NCBI RefSeq assembly: GCF_049243985.1
Contig: NC_135378.1
Coordinates: 36,118,941-36,182,940, forward strand
Source: Paroedura picta
Taxonomy: Eukaryota > Chordata > Lepidosauria > Squamata > Gekkonidae
Reading direction: 5' to 3'
DNA length: 64,000 nucleotides
Below are positions 1-10,507 of this stretch, piece after piece. The notes below the pieces were generated by a model. The model worked only from the letters and a program-made list of their open reading frames with translations. It was not told where the DNA came from and searched no databases. The position numbers and the translations under genes are program-made. How positions within the stretch are numbered: the first letter of the stretch is position 1; each line of letters opens with the position of its first letter.

Positions 1-973
1 AGCAGGCCTTACCAGTGACTTTATGGCACTGTTTCAGAGAATGTCCTGAGATGACTCCTTCAAGAGGTATTTTTGGCAACATTTGATTATCATGGTCTTT
101 CAGGAGGCATGCGAATCTGGTAATAAGGAGGGGGGGGTGAGAGCAATTGTGTCAGAAAAATTAGCTTCAGTTCCTTTTCAATATGAAGGCAGAGAACCAG
201 CAAAGTAGGATCTGATGCACTTCTGTGCATCATGTTCTCTGGAAATCATCATGTTCTCTGGAAATAATGGTAGCCTCAGAAACATGGTCCTTCCTTTACG
301 CATTCCTTCAGACTGTTATTCAGGACTTTACAGTACATATTTTAATACATAGTGTATGCCCATCTTGATCATCAAGCTTCAAAAAGAATAAACACTTATT
401 TCATCATATTTCAAGAAGAAACTCCAGGTAACCTAAACTGGAGTACCGAATTTCCTACCATGTGCCCCTGCTCAGTGAGGCCATTAAGATTGCCTCCATC
501 GTATCCCCAAAGACCTCCCATCCATTCTTTATTTGGAAATATTGCCAGTATCTGGGGATTCTTCTCACTTTCTGCTGTCTCACCTCTCTTCTTACCTTTT
601 AGTTCACCTGGATCCTCTTTCCCCTTTCTCCAAGAAGGGGAGAGGAATTTTAAGTAGGGCCAGACTTTATCCCCAAATCATTTGGTCTCTGCTACTGCTG
701 AAATGTAATTGTAAATTTCTTGTAACAGAAATTTCTTGTTGAAGTTTTGTTTAAGTTACACTATCAGACCACTTCCATCCCTCCTGCCCAACCTTTTTCT
801 TCCTTTACGGAACTCAAAGTGACTTACATAGGATTTGAAGGTGGTCTCCCATCTATACACTAGCCAGATCCAGATCTCTTTAGTCTCAGCATGCTAAAGT
901 GCCATGTGTTCTACCACATCCTGGGCCCATTAATGAGGTCACACACACTGACATACAAAGATCTCAGCAATAC
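1..973. other. KLKB1 intron, no recognisable exon
   Basis: I looked on the minus strand for the second half of apple domain 1 (a Cys-Leu-Lys-Asp and Ser-Gly-x-Ser-x-Lys-x-Cys pattern) and did not find it, so it should lie left of the window. The segment is AT-rich. At about 805-925 it holds a faint SINE-like piece resembling other degraded tRNA-SINEs here. No confident feature otherwise. Confidence 0.4.
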
Positions 974-1136
974 CTGTTTGCAGCATTTTCTGTCCAGTTT
1001 CCCTCCAGGTAGCTGAACAATAGGCATCTTGGGTGATACGTGCACACTTTTTGGCAGTAGTCCACATTCGGGGTAAAAACCTTCGCAATATCACCTCCTC
1101 GGAAATATGTGTTTCCATAGACCTGAGACACACATT
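974..1136 (-). CDS. KLKB1: KLKB1 second coding exon (apple domain 1, first half)
   Basis: The acceptor CTGCCTCAG precedes 1136 and the donor AACAG|GTATTG is at 973. The 163-nt exon carries 53 full codons and leaves phase 2. The phase-1 start joins the signal-peptide exon to give Glu-Cys-Val, matching the ECVTQ start of human factor XI and the related start of plasma kallikrein. The pattern Y-C-Q-x-x-C-T-Y-H-P-R-C-L-L-F is diagnostic of this apple domain. Confidence 0.9.
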
Positions 1137-4102
1137 CTGAGGCAGAACAAAAGGTAGGTCAGCCTACAAAGTGGACCTTGGTCTTGTCACAGGTGGAACA
1201 TATGAAAGCTGCCTTATAGTGAATCAGACCGCTGGCCCATCAAAGTCAATACTGTCTAATCAGACTGGTATCAGCTCTCCAAGGAGAGGTCTTGAAAAGG
1301 AAGCTCCTCCCCCAGGCATTTGCTTGAGTCTGACCGACCCAACAACATCTGCTGGTCTCAGACACCTCCTCCATGACCTGAAGCAGCCTGACCTCCCTGG
1401 GGGCTCGTCTAAGTTATCATTCTATTTGAAGCCACTGTTAGATTGTTGATATGTTATTTATGACAGTGTTATGTGTTTAGACTGTTGTATGTATTACCCC
1501 TGCAATGTTTTATGTGAACCACCCTGAGCTATATGGGAGGGTGGTATAAACATCTAATAAACAAATAAATAAATAATCTGTATGCCAAGTCGATTGTGAC
1601 TGAGCCATAGCTCCTCTCCAAACAGAACAGATGAAACAGGCTTTCTCAATCAGGGTTTTATGAAACCCTGGGGTTTCTTCACAGCCCTGGGAGGGTTTCC
1701 CAAATGGCTGGGAGTTTATATATATTGGGTGACATGATCATAAATGGTCATGTTGACCTGCCCCCCCCAAATCGTCAATGATAGGCCTGGAGGGGTTGGG
1801 AAGAGAGGGGCTCCAAGTGGACACAGACCCAGCTATCCTTCCCCAACATATTCTGCACAGTCGTGCCACTTCTGGGGTTTCTTGAAGCCTGAAGAATGTT
1901 TCAGGGGTCTCTCTATGGTAAAAAAAAAGGGGGGGGGAGTTAAGAACGGCTAAGATGATGGAATGGATGCTAATTTTTATCCTTCTAGCTGCCACTGCAA
2001 GATTTCAGGAGAGGTTCCCTGTTGTTAAGAATGCAGGCAGAAAGCTGAGAAGGCCTGGGCATATGCCTGACCTGATACTGCAATCTGAATCAATGGGCCT
2101 GCAGAACAGCACCCTTGACTGCCACACTGCTGGCTTCTGTCAGTCACACTCTTTCCATCTACTCAGGAATAGTGACGCAGAATATTAGTCAGCCTCATCA
2201 TATAATAACCAGACTGTGCTTCCTTCCAAATGTCAAAAGGGCATGAGAGTATTATTTACAGTATGTATGCAAGGATTGTCTGACAGCCAGGCAAGAGATG
2301 TTCAGAGGTGTTTTGTCATTGCCTGCCTCTCCCTTCCAAGCTCTAACCTGGGCTGATGCTGCTTAACTTCGGAGAGCTGATGAGATCGGGTTTGCCTGGG
2401 GCGATCCGGGTGAGAGACTGTCCTGATCAGGGCATGGTATAATATTGCAAGAGGAGATTCCACCTCCCACCTTCAGTGTTTCTAGGAACTTGGAAGTCAC
2501 AGGGCTTCTTCTGAGGGCTCCACACTGTGCTGCCAACAGTGTTTCATTGTTCCGCCCTTTTTCTTTTCTGTGTGTGGGTGTAGACAAGGTGACACAAGAG
2601 GCATGCTGGTCCATTGGCTGGAGGATTTCATATGTGGCAGGCACAAAGTTGGAGGGGGGCATCATTCATATGCTGTCACGTGATATGGTGTTTTGGGTAG
2701 TGTCACGAGGGCCTCCAGATCGCTTGCTATGCTCTCAGTTTCATAATATGGGGACTTTTTTGCCACAGCTGAGAGAGCAGATGCTCTTGTGGTGTTTATA
2801 ACAACACCATTCCTTGCATCAGGCTGATATTTTAAACTACTTCAGAGGTTATAGCAATCTGGGAAAGAAAGAAGGTTCAATGTAGTTGTTGCAGACAAGG
2901 AACCTTTCATTAAAGTCTATACCTGTCAAAAACTGCAGCTTTCTGCCTGGCTTGGATATCACAGATCCATATTTGCTACACTTGGGCATTATTAGGGTCA
3001 GCTATGGGATAAATTTCTGGAATTTGGGATTGAACTAACAGAAATCTTTCTCTTCATTCCCTAATTGTGGTCTCAGTTTTTGAGCTTGGTCAGATATTTT
3101 CATGTGGATACCTTCTTGCTAATCTGCTTTATGCCAATAAAGGTATTGTGTGTATGTGGATGCCCATTGTTCATACCCCTTCTGCCTGACAAACAACATT
3201 CATCACATTTATCTCACATAGATAATGCAGAAGTCCAGGTACACTGTAAAGAGCAACTGTGTCTCTTTCAATATGAGCTTTCACGGGTCAGCAAAAAAAG
3301 AGCTTTTTGGCTTCCAAATACACTCATTAGTCCTTCCTAGTTTGCTAGCAAAAAAGCCAGTGTGAAAACACAAGCAGGAATATTTTACAACTGAGTTTTG
3401 CCATTCAGAGAAAATGAATCATTGATGCAGGCTGGCACTGAAAAAGGCATCAGAGAAATGCCACCTGTCCCACTGCAGCCTTTGTTTTGCAGTGCACAGT
3501 AAGATGAGTGAGTTTAAAGTTTTTGTTGTTTCCAGAGGAAATTGTTTCTGTTTAACAACATGCAAATTCTGGGGGGAAATGCCTACTCACTTCATGAAAA
3601 CTTATGCTGGAATACAATACAAGCTACAAGGCACCCACCAGTTCTGAGTTGCCAGCTCTGGGTTGGGAAATACCTGGAGAATTTGGGGGTGGAGCCAGGA
3701 ATGGGTGGGATTAGGGGCAGGGAGGGACCTCAGTGGAGTATAATGATATGGAGGCCACCCTCCAAAGCAGCCATTTTCTCCAGGGGACCTGATCTGTGTC
3801 ACCTAGAGATAAGCTGTGCCACTGGGAATCCCCAGCTCCCACCTGGGGACTGGCACCCCTAGACATGGCTGGGAGTGGTGGAAAGGGCCACCAGGTCATT
3901 TTGATGGCAGTGGGCTCCAAATTTCCTTTCAGGTCGCAAACAGCTAAGGCATATTATGCATAAACAAGTAAAAGCTGGACAGATTTCGTCATAAAATGTT
4001 ATAAGTAAGAGGTAGTTATTTATCAATTATTAATAATTACTTACCACTACATACGGAAGAAAATAACACCATCAAAAGTAAAATTTGAAAAATCCAAGCC
4101 AT
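974..4102 (-). CDS. KLKB1: Plasma kallikrein (KLKB1/F11 ancestor), 5' coding part, two exons
   Basis: Two minus-strand coding exons of a secreted contact-system serine protease zymogen. In mammals plasma kallikrein is activated by factor XIIa and releases bradykinin from high-molecular-weight kininogen. The first exon gives the signal peptide MAWIFQILLLMVLFSSVCS and ends one base into a Glu codon. The second supplies the other two bases and reads CVSQVYGNTYFRGGD, then CQKVCTYHPRCLLF, the start of apple (PAN) domain 1. All four cysteines expected in this half-domain are visible, plus a possible N-glycosylation site NWT. Both splice donors and both acceptors are canonical. The remaining apple domains and the trypsin-like domain lie off the left edge. 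Mammals have KLKB1 and F11 as a duplicated pair; non-mammals are reported to carry one predecessor, and these exons cannot separate the two. Position downstream of CYP4V2 on the same strand supports the call. Confidence 0.88.
1175..1262 (+). repeat. Fragment of an unclassified squamate repeat
   Basis: This stretch within the KLKB1 intron resembles a dispersed reptile repeat (residents such as TGGCCCATCAAAGTCA and TATCAGCTCTCCAAGGAG). It precedes a LINE tail. Family not assigned. Confidence 0.3.
1440..1578 (+). repeat. L2/CR1-like LINE 3' end
   Basis: GTGAACCACCCTGAGC followed by GGGAGGGTGGTATAAAC and an (AAAT)n tail is the same layout as the other LINE 3' ends in this window (for example 24973 and 25540 on the minus strand). 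Only the 3' end is clear. It sits in the KLKB1 intron. Confidence 0.6.
1638..1952 (+). mobile_element. Non-autonomous hAT-like element, copy 1
   Basis: It begins CAGGCTTTCTCAATCAGG and ends near GTTAAGAACGGCT, an imperfect inverted repeat of the start. Inside are GAAACCCTGGGGTTTCTT and GGTCATGTTGACC, shared in inverse orientation with the element at 14231-14567. No coding capacity. The target duplication is weak (AGATGAAA against AGATGATG). Confidence 0.5.
2290..2450 (-). repeat. 5S rRNA-derived SINE, copy 1
   Basis: Read on the minus strand it contains CCCGATCTCATCAGCTCTC, then GAAGTTAAGCAGCATC and CAGGTTAGAGCTTGGAAGGG. These track the internal promoter region of vertebrate 5S rRNA (CCCGATCTCGTCTGATCTC, GGAAGCTAAGCAGGGTC). 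It then runs into a non-5S body (GGCAGGCAATGACAAAACACC) that also occurs at 15235 and 17195. The shared body shows it is a SINE, not a 5S gene. Confidence 0.75.
3640..3862 (+). repeat. Dispersed repeat (GGTTGGGAAATACCTGGAG family)
   Basis: CTGGGTTGGGAAATACCTGG, GGGGGTGGAGCC and CCATTTTCTCCAGGGGACC also occur in degraded form at about 6690-6910, 11040-11250 and 43460-43640. A related short copy at 14995-15112 is bounded by AGGGTTGCCA and TGGCAACCC, suggesting a non-autonomous DNA element with inverted ends. I cannot name the family. Open frames across it are by-products. Confidence 0.45.
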
Positions 4103-4103
4103 C
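4045..4103 (-). CDS. KLKB1: KLKB1 first coding exon (signal peptide)
   Basis: The acceptor TTTTTAG precedes 4103 after a T-rich tract. ATG is at 4102-4100. There are 19 codons plus one base, then the donor GTAAGT at 4044. The translation has a short N-terminal segment, a Leu/Met/Val-rich core and a small residue (Ser) before the predicted cleavage site. Phase 1 matches the next exon. A non-coding exon 1 should lie upstream, at higher coordinates; I could not locate it. Confidence 0.88.
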
Positions 4104-5513
4104 CTAAAAACAAAAAAAACCCTTTTAATCCATATTTTGAATGCATCATGAACTAGAATTCATCTGGTCATAGTGGAATTTCTAACGATTCTGGCCATAA
4201 TTTGAACCAAAAAGTTCTGAATAAACTACTAATTTATTTTTCACAATAGAATGAAGAAACATTTTTGATCTCACAAAGAAAATCCACATAAAGGCAATCC
4301 TTATTAGTCATGAACTGCTTACTTTGTGCTTTCTAACAATTAATCCTATGTATGCTTACGCAGAAGTAGTTCAACAGAGTTTATCATAAACATGTCAGAT
4401 TATGAAAGCAGTCCTAAACCAGTCTGCTCAGGTCTGTTCAGTGAGGCTCAGTCCCAGAAAAGTGCATGGCTGGCTCTCAAATGTTCTGTGCAGCCTGTGA
4501 AGTAGAGCTGCTCTTTGTAGTCTGGTGAGCTCTCGAAGTTCTGGGAGATCTGTAGGTGCCACCTGGAATTTGGCAGCCTACACCAAGTTGCCTCTTAAGC
4601 ATGTGCTTGAATCACACTCTTTGAAATCAAAGGGGATTCAAAAACTAGACCCTCTTGACTGGATCAAATGAATTTAGTTTCAAATAGTTGATGTTTAGGC
4701 TCCCAGCATGAATGACTGCTGAAGATGGCCACGGGCAGGATACGTTGGGCTCCATAGGTCTTTCTTATTCTCATTATTCTTTCAGGCAGCTGGGTCCAAA
4801 AGAGAATGTTCCTAAAATCACCCGGTGCCTGGAAGTCTGAACAGTCTGCACAGTCCTTCAGTCCAACACTGTAACCACTATTGAACGTAGTCATTTAAAT
4901 ATCAAAACAAGGTGTTCCAACGAATGGCTTCAATCTACATTCTGTTGTGCACTGCAATAGAATTAATCTGGAACTCCTCTGGTATAAACAGGAAGAAGCC
5001 AGTGTGTCTCATTTCACTGTGAATATTAGCCTGAAGATTATAATTTTCTCCTTCTTGCCTTCGCTATCTGTATTGACTATTGTGCTGCCAATTCTAATCT
5101 AATTACTTCCCACAGAGAATGTAAGCAATCAAATACATTGTAATGGCCATATAACTTTAGAATTGTTATTAATTCCTGATATTGGATGACTGAAAATAAT
5201 CTGTTAAAGGTAAGACAGCGTGCAGTTGTTTCTGCACACTCTCTCTCTTTCTCTGTGTGTCTCTTTTATTTGAAAACCATTCACCAAATAAATAAAGGAA
5301 ATTTGTTACCTGTAGTCAGTTCCTGTAGCAGTTGTTACTTTTTAGGCTAGGAATGTACTATGTCAAAAGATTAAATGAAGAAGGGGAATGCTTAACCGTT
5401 TTCCTAAGTAGCTCATGGCTGTATTTACCCACCTACTTTATTTACTTTTGATAAAAACTTGCACAGTCAATATTGTTTCTGTCTTTGGAAATCGATGGTC
5501 AGTTGCCCTAAAT

Positions 5514-5632
5514 CAGGGGTAGTCAAACTGCGGCCCTCCAGATGTCCATGGACTACAATTCCCATGAGCCCCTGCCAGCATTTGCAAATATAGTCCATGG
5601 ACATCGGGAGGGCCGCAGCTTGACTACCCCTG
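5514..5632. mobile_element. Palindromic hAT MITE (CAGGGGTAGTC family)
   Basis: It begins CAGGGGTAGTCAAACTGCGG and ends GCTTGACTACCCCTG, with two arms that are near-complete reverse complements. It is flanked by a perfect 8-bp duplication CCCTAAAT (5506-5513 and 5633-5640). An 8-bp duplication with CAGGG/CCCTG ends is the hAT superfamily signature. No coding capacity. Relatives lie at 44052, 47143 and 48744, with half copies at 37565 and 45846. Confidence 0.88.
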
Positions 5633-5770
5633 CCCTAAATTAAGACACACATAAAAAAAAAATTGATTCACTAATTTAGGCTGGTTAAGCTCTCTACTGT
5701 TCAACATAGGAACTACAACAGGGAGGAAAGGAACTATCCAAAAGCATTGGAAACATTGACCTTACCTCAA

Positions 5771-5881
5771 TCATCTTGCTTATCTTTCTTAAAGTATAAT
5801 TAGGAGTTTATAGCCTTGGCTATCCATGCCATGTGAGTGTTTTTCACCCCAATTATACCTTAAGAAAGATAAACAAGATGA
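5771..5881. repeat. Long inverted repeat, 31-bp arms
   Basis: The arms 5771-5801 and 5851-5881 are reverse complements with two mismatches, separated by a 49-base spacer. The sequence could form a strong hairpin. There is no clear target duplication and no second copy in the window, so it may be a MITE remnant or a local inversion product. Confidence 0.7.
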
Positions 5882-7149
5882 TAGAATACATTGAGATCGC
5901 TTTGAGGTTATGAATATTACTTTGTGGAGGACTCTACTGCCACTGATGAAAGATATTGAATTGAAAACGGAAAAACCATCTGGACACGGTTTTGGCTGAG
6001 TCTGTGTGGAAATTACAATAAAGAGATAGACTCTTCTATTTCTAATACTATTTGATTAAGCCATTGGACAGATCCCTTTTTTCTTTTGTTTGTACTATTG
6101 GGATTGTCCACATCTTTCTTGCAGCTTCCAGGAGGTGGCTGGAATTCTCCCGGGATTTCAGCTGATCTCCAGGCAAAGGGGGTGAGTTCACCAAAAGAAA
6201 ATGGCTGCTTTGGAAGGTAGACTCTATGGCATTGTACTTCCTCCTCCCCCAAAACCCCATAGGTGTCTCCTGCCTGGGCTGTGGGCTCTAGCCAGCACTT
6301 ACCAGCAACAGTTTGTATTTTTTGGCACAGAAAGACAGATATATCAGCCAGGGTCCCATGAGTTTAAAAAGTGCAGGAAAATCTAAATAAGGAATATTTA
6401 GACCCTGTAACAGTAAATGGTGAACAAGCAACCGGCTGGAGAGACATAGGGGCTGAAGTGACTTTGTTCAAGCCTCGCCTGATAAATACATATCACAATT
6501 TGCCATGAAGGTCCTGTGAAATAAAAGGTGTAAGTGGCCCAAAATTTCAAGTGGAGTTAGCTTGGGAGTTCAAATACAAAGGGTTTACAGGAAAGTAAAC
6601 AGTGAGACTTCATGGGGAACAAAGTTTTTCAGTTTTTAAGGCAACCATTTGGCTTTGCAGACAACAGGCATTGCAGTTGCCAGCAGTAGGCCTCAGAAGG
6701 GCAGACGTCACCAGCTAAGCCCAGTAAAGTGAGGTTTGGAAGTGGAGCTTCAGAAGGATACAATGCCTCAGAGCCCACCCTCCAGCAGCCATTTCTGTCT
6801 GGGAAGCTGATCTTTATAGTTTGGAGATGTGCAGTAATTCCAGATCTCCAAGGCCACACCTGGATGTTGGCTACCCCTGGGTTGGAAATATTCCTTGAGG
6901 TTTGAAAGTGGGGTCTCAAAAGCGTATTATTCCTCCACAGCCACCCAACCAGCCACATAGTGCCCACAGCCTATTTCAGGTCAAGAAAATATTGCAGAGA
7001 GTAGGTAAGGTTGCCAGATAGGTAATCTGGAATTCCACAGTTCTTAGGTGTGCTTGAACTTGACTTGAGTCAGGATTGTAGTACACAGAGAGATTTTCCC
7101 TTAGGGTTGCCACCTTCCAAGTGAGGCACAAAACCCGTACCAAGCCATG

Positions 7150-7192
7150 AGCTAGCACCTGTTGTATTACAGCTCACGAGCTTTACTACTAG
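7150..7192 (+). mobile_element. Helitron 3' end
   Basis: GCTAGCACCTGTTGTATTAC, then a short stem around AGCTCACGAGCT, then ACTACTAG followed by host T. This is the layout of the other Helitron termini here (hairpin about 10 nt before a CTAG terminus). The 5' part was not found, so the copy is truncated or strongly diverged. Confidence 0.55.
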
Positions 7193-9543
7193 TATATAAA
7201 TAAATAAAACATAAAAGCTGCCTAAGTAGCCGCACTCCTGACTGAATCGGGGGTAATGTCCTCTGGTATTTGTGGACTTTGAGAGGAATGCTAGTGCTAT
7301 GAATTGCCTTTGCTACTTGCTAATAGATTTGGAGACCTTTGTGCCTTTGACTACAGGATGAAAGGCTACAAATAGGCTCTCAGACCTTCTGAAATGTTTA
7401 GTGTGCCTGATATAGATAGGGCTCATCTAAGAACCCAGGAGCACTGGTTCTTCTTTGGGTGGGATGGCCTGTGACATAAAGAAAATAAAGACATTTCAGC
7501 TGGGTTATGGAATGGTGACATGGAAGTGAGGTCAGTATGGAATGCTGAATTGATTTATGAAACACACACAATCACTTAGCCATGGAAAGAGTACCCAGTT
7601 CTCTGTCTCTGTCTCTGTCTCTCTCTCTCACACACACACACACACATACACAAGATGAAGATCAACATCTTGAGGGTTAGGAACTTGAGTGGGGCCTCCC
7701 TTATTAGTCTGAATGGAGCTTTGGTGATCTTGCAAAGTTATGTGGAATCTCCAGGAAGAGAGACAGCTATGTATGAGAGAAGTGTCCTTCAGACAATGCT
7801 TTAATCTAGGGTGTTGAGACAGAGTGAACCCTCTCATAGGAGACAGACATATTACCAGGCAGGACACATTACTACATAATGTGTTGGGATTCCATCTCTG
7901 AGCTAAACCACCATATAGAAAGGATGTCACGTGGGATAATGTTATCCCTTTCCTCCTACACCACCTTACGTAAGCCTTCCAGGTACACTCATACTATGAG
8001 TAATAGACTGCATTTTGGAAGAAAGGATGCTTTTTGTTACCTGCATTCAGAAACTTCTTCCAGCAAGATTTCATGCTCAGTCACCAGGCAATCAGATTGA
8101 GCTATTCAGGCTTTTGTCAGTAGGTCCAGTGACACTGGTAGGCTCCACAGTTACATAGACATTGACTAGAGACCATGTTGGGGCAATAGACCTGCACAGC
8201 TGCCTCCTGTTTCAGCTTTAAGACAATGGAGAGCACTGTGTTGGGGGGGGTGCATACAGCAGTGCCACCCTCCCCACACACACACAATATGGTGCCATTT
8301 GGGTATCTAACAGTTCTACTGTATGGTAACAGAACTGAGAAGAAAAATGTGGGAACTTGGTGCTTATTTTTAACGTATTTATAAAGAAGTGATCCTCCTA
8401 CAATACATAATGTCCTAGTAGGATAGATTGGACACTCCCAGTACCTTTAGTAAAGGCCTAATGGTAATTTACAAGACTGTAACTCATAAGGTGTATATCT
8501 TAAACATACAATTTTGAGCCTGTCCAGTTATTCAGTCTTTTGTGTAGGAAGTAATAGCTCATATCAATTTTGTATTAGAATATTCATTGATATTTGAGTG
8601 TACTTACGTACTCATGGTCAACAAAAATGGATCCTCCATACTCTTACTGTATGGAGAAATAAATGTCCTGTCAGCAAGGGCAACACTGTTTCTAGACACC
8701 TTTGCCAAAAGGGGATGAGGCAGTGCTGGGTATTAGTTATTTGAGTTAAACAGGGAATAACCATCACACAGTGGGCTGGATCCAGACAAAGTTCTCTGTC
8801 ATTTGCATGGATCTTTTCTGCCTTTCCCCTTCCATGGCTGTCCACTGACCTCTATGGAATGCTGCTCCTGCTAAGGGGGAATTCAGTGAAAATTGCTAGT
8901 TTGGTCTGGATTCAACTCAGTGCCTGGGAGTATTTCATTGGTCACTATTGGGAACTGAATGTGAACCTAGACTCCAGTTTTTAAATATCATGTGTTGAAG
9001 ATCAAAGAATTAAGAAGACATTAAATGAAAGAATAAAGTCGTGTGGTGCCTTAAACACTTTTATTGTGAAATATATGAAGTAGTATACATTTTTAAGGCA
9101 CAACATTGCTTTGTATTGTATTTTACTACAACAGATTAACTTAGCCACCCTTACAGAATTCATCCAACAGTAAATCCTTCACAACAAAAAATACAGCAAC
9201 ATTCTTTCAGCTTGTTTAAGCATATCCTTCTATTCTGAGCATTCAGGAGGTACTGACTACTTTTTCAAAGTTACATATTCAACTTCATGTAGTAACAGGG
9301 CACTTCCGCACATTGAAAAATATGATGTTATGCCAGCATGATGGCATAGCGCTAAATATTATTGCGCCTCCAGCCATTCCTCACCTTCTTGCTGTCTTGC
9401 TTCTATCTGCCACCTTTTTGCACTCCTTACACTTCACATTGCCTGCTGGAAATGGAGGAAGAGAGCAATGCTCTTTACATGCGACTTTCTTCCTCCTTTC
9501 AATCAAATCCTGGCAACCAATCCTCTTTCTCAATGTTTTAAAA

Positions 9544-10006
9544 TAGCGATCCCCAACCTGTGGGCTGCGGACCACATGTGGTCCTTCGACTAATTGGAGG
9601 TGGGCCCCGAAGGACGCCTTCTCCCCCCCCCGGCCCTTTACTTCATCCCCCCCCCAGCCCTTTACAACACACTTCGGGTGTCATTGTCTCGCATCACTCC
9701 CAGATGGGACTATCTCGTTGCAGAGAAACAAGCTCAGGATTCCCATTGATTTGTCATTGTCATTAGTTAAAATTTCCATGAAAATAAAATGTTCCTTATG
9801 TTCATTGTTGTGGCGTGTCTGTATCTTATTTTGAAGGGATGTTTAAACATTACCATAGCGATCAGAGAGCGTTAGGGCAGTGGTTGAGAGTAGAGGGGTA
9901 AACTATCCCCCCCCCACTGGGCCTAAGTAAAAGGCATTGAGTGGTCCCCAGTGAGTGGTCCCTGGCGTTGAGTGGTCCCCGGTGATAAAAAGGTTGGGGA
10001 CCACTG
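9544..10006. mobile_element. Non-autonomous hAT element (CCCCAACC family), copy 1
   Basis: It begins near GATCCCCAACCTGTGGGC and ends GGTTGGGGACCACTG. The flanks TTTTAAAA (9536-9543) and TTTTAAAG (10007-10014) form a near-perfect 8-bp duplication. The interior, including TTGATTTGTCATTGTCAT and GTTGTGGCGTGTCTGTATC, matches the copy at 30639-31051 almost base for base. It is nested inside the element starting at 9296. Confidence 0.85.
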
Positions 10007-10040
10007 TTTTAAAGTGCCCGCGATGCCCGCTAATTTTTTT

Positions 10041-10046
10041 TTTAAT
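10041..10046 (-). terminator. Possible CYP4V2 polyadenylation signal
   Basis: ATTAAA on the minus strand, about 270 nt past the CYP4V2 stop codon, inside transposon-derived sequence. An alternative AATAAA lies on the minus strand near 9059-9064. Neither is backed by anything beyond the hexamer. Confidence 0.2.
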
Positions 10047-10316
10047 GCAATACTTCTCCGTTGAAACGCTTATGCATCTAATCAAAGATGCGTAGTGTTT
10101 TACTGCCACCCCTTATGGAATCACGAGTCTTGAAACTTAAGAAAGAAAAATCTTGTTCCTGATTTTGGGGGGCGGGGGGGAGACTTTAGAAAGGCATGCT
10201 TTGTGTGACAACTTTGGGGGAAATTTTCTTTTTGGCTTTGCCTGTATGCTTGTATGCCTATTTGCTGCTCCAGACAGTTCATTTAAAATTTTAATTTTAT
10301 ATTAGGAGAGTGAATC

Positions 10317-10507
10317 TTACAGAGATTTATCATTTTCAGAAATGTAACCATGTCTCCTTTTTAATTGAATCCAGATACCATTGTTTGGACGAAGAATCAG
10401 TTCTGCTACAGGACAAAGATCTTCGTACTTCTGCTTGGTTTCCACCCAAAAATTTCGCAGAATGGTGGCTAAAATAGCCTTTTCTTCCATCTGTGCAAAG
10501 CGTTGAC
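10317..10507 (-). CDS. CYP4V2: CYP4V2 exon 11 (C-terminus and stop)
   Basis: Acceptor TGTACGCAG, 191 nt, stop at 10319-10317. It encodes [20 protein letters not shown], then [16 protein letters not shown], aligning with human [20 protein letters not shown] and LILRPSNGIWIKLKRR. The tail after LKRR is about six residues longer than in human. Confidence 0.95.

Larger units (their letters stand above)
1137..4044. other. KLKB1 first coding intron
   Basis: This 2.9 kb intron holds the LINE tail, hAT-like element, 5S-SINE and dispersed repeat listed separately. From about 2460 to 3640 I see nothing recognisable. Confidence 0.6.
9296..10290. mobile_element. Non-autonomous element with CAGGGCA-TTCCGCAC end, split by a hAT insertion
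   Basis: It starts CAGGGCACTTCCGCAC. Matching blocks occur in the copy at 49216-49903: TGGCATAGCGCTAAAT, GGAAATG with AGAGCAATGC, ACTTTAGAAAGGCATGCTTT and TTGCTGCTCCAG. The copy is interrupted by the hAT element at 9544-10006, and its right end fades out next to the CYP4V2 stop codon. No coding capacity. The ends suggest a hAT-like DNA transposon, but the family is unnamed to me. Confidence 0.6.
4104..10316. other. CYP4V2-KLKB1 intergenic region and KLKB1 upstream DNA
   Basis: About 6.2 kb. It must contain the KLKB1 promoter, its non-coding first exon and the CYP4V2 3' UTR; none could be placed with confidence. Recognisable content is the MITE at 5514, the long inverted repeat at 5771, the Helitron end at 7192 and the nested elements from 9296 to about 10290. 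From 7595 to 7655 there are short (TCTCTG)n and (CA)n runs. Confidence 0.5.

Noticed and set aside
1-973. Next KLKB1 exon (second half of apple domain 1)
   Set aside because: Searched for on the minus strand, but no Cys pattern with fitting splice sites was found.
2325-2440. A 5S rRNA gene on the minus strand
   Set aside because: Only the central 5S region is matched, and it runs into a body shared with two other copies; this is a SINE.
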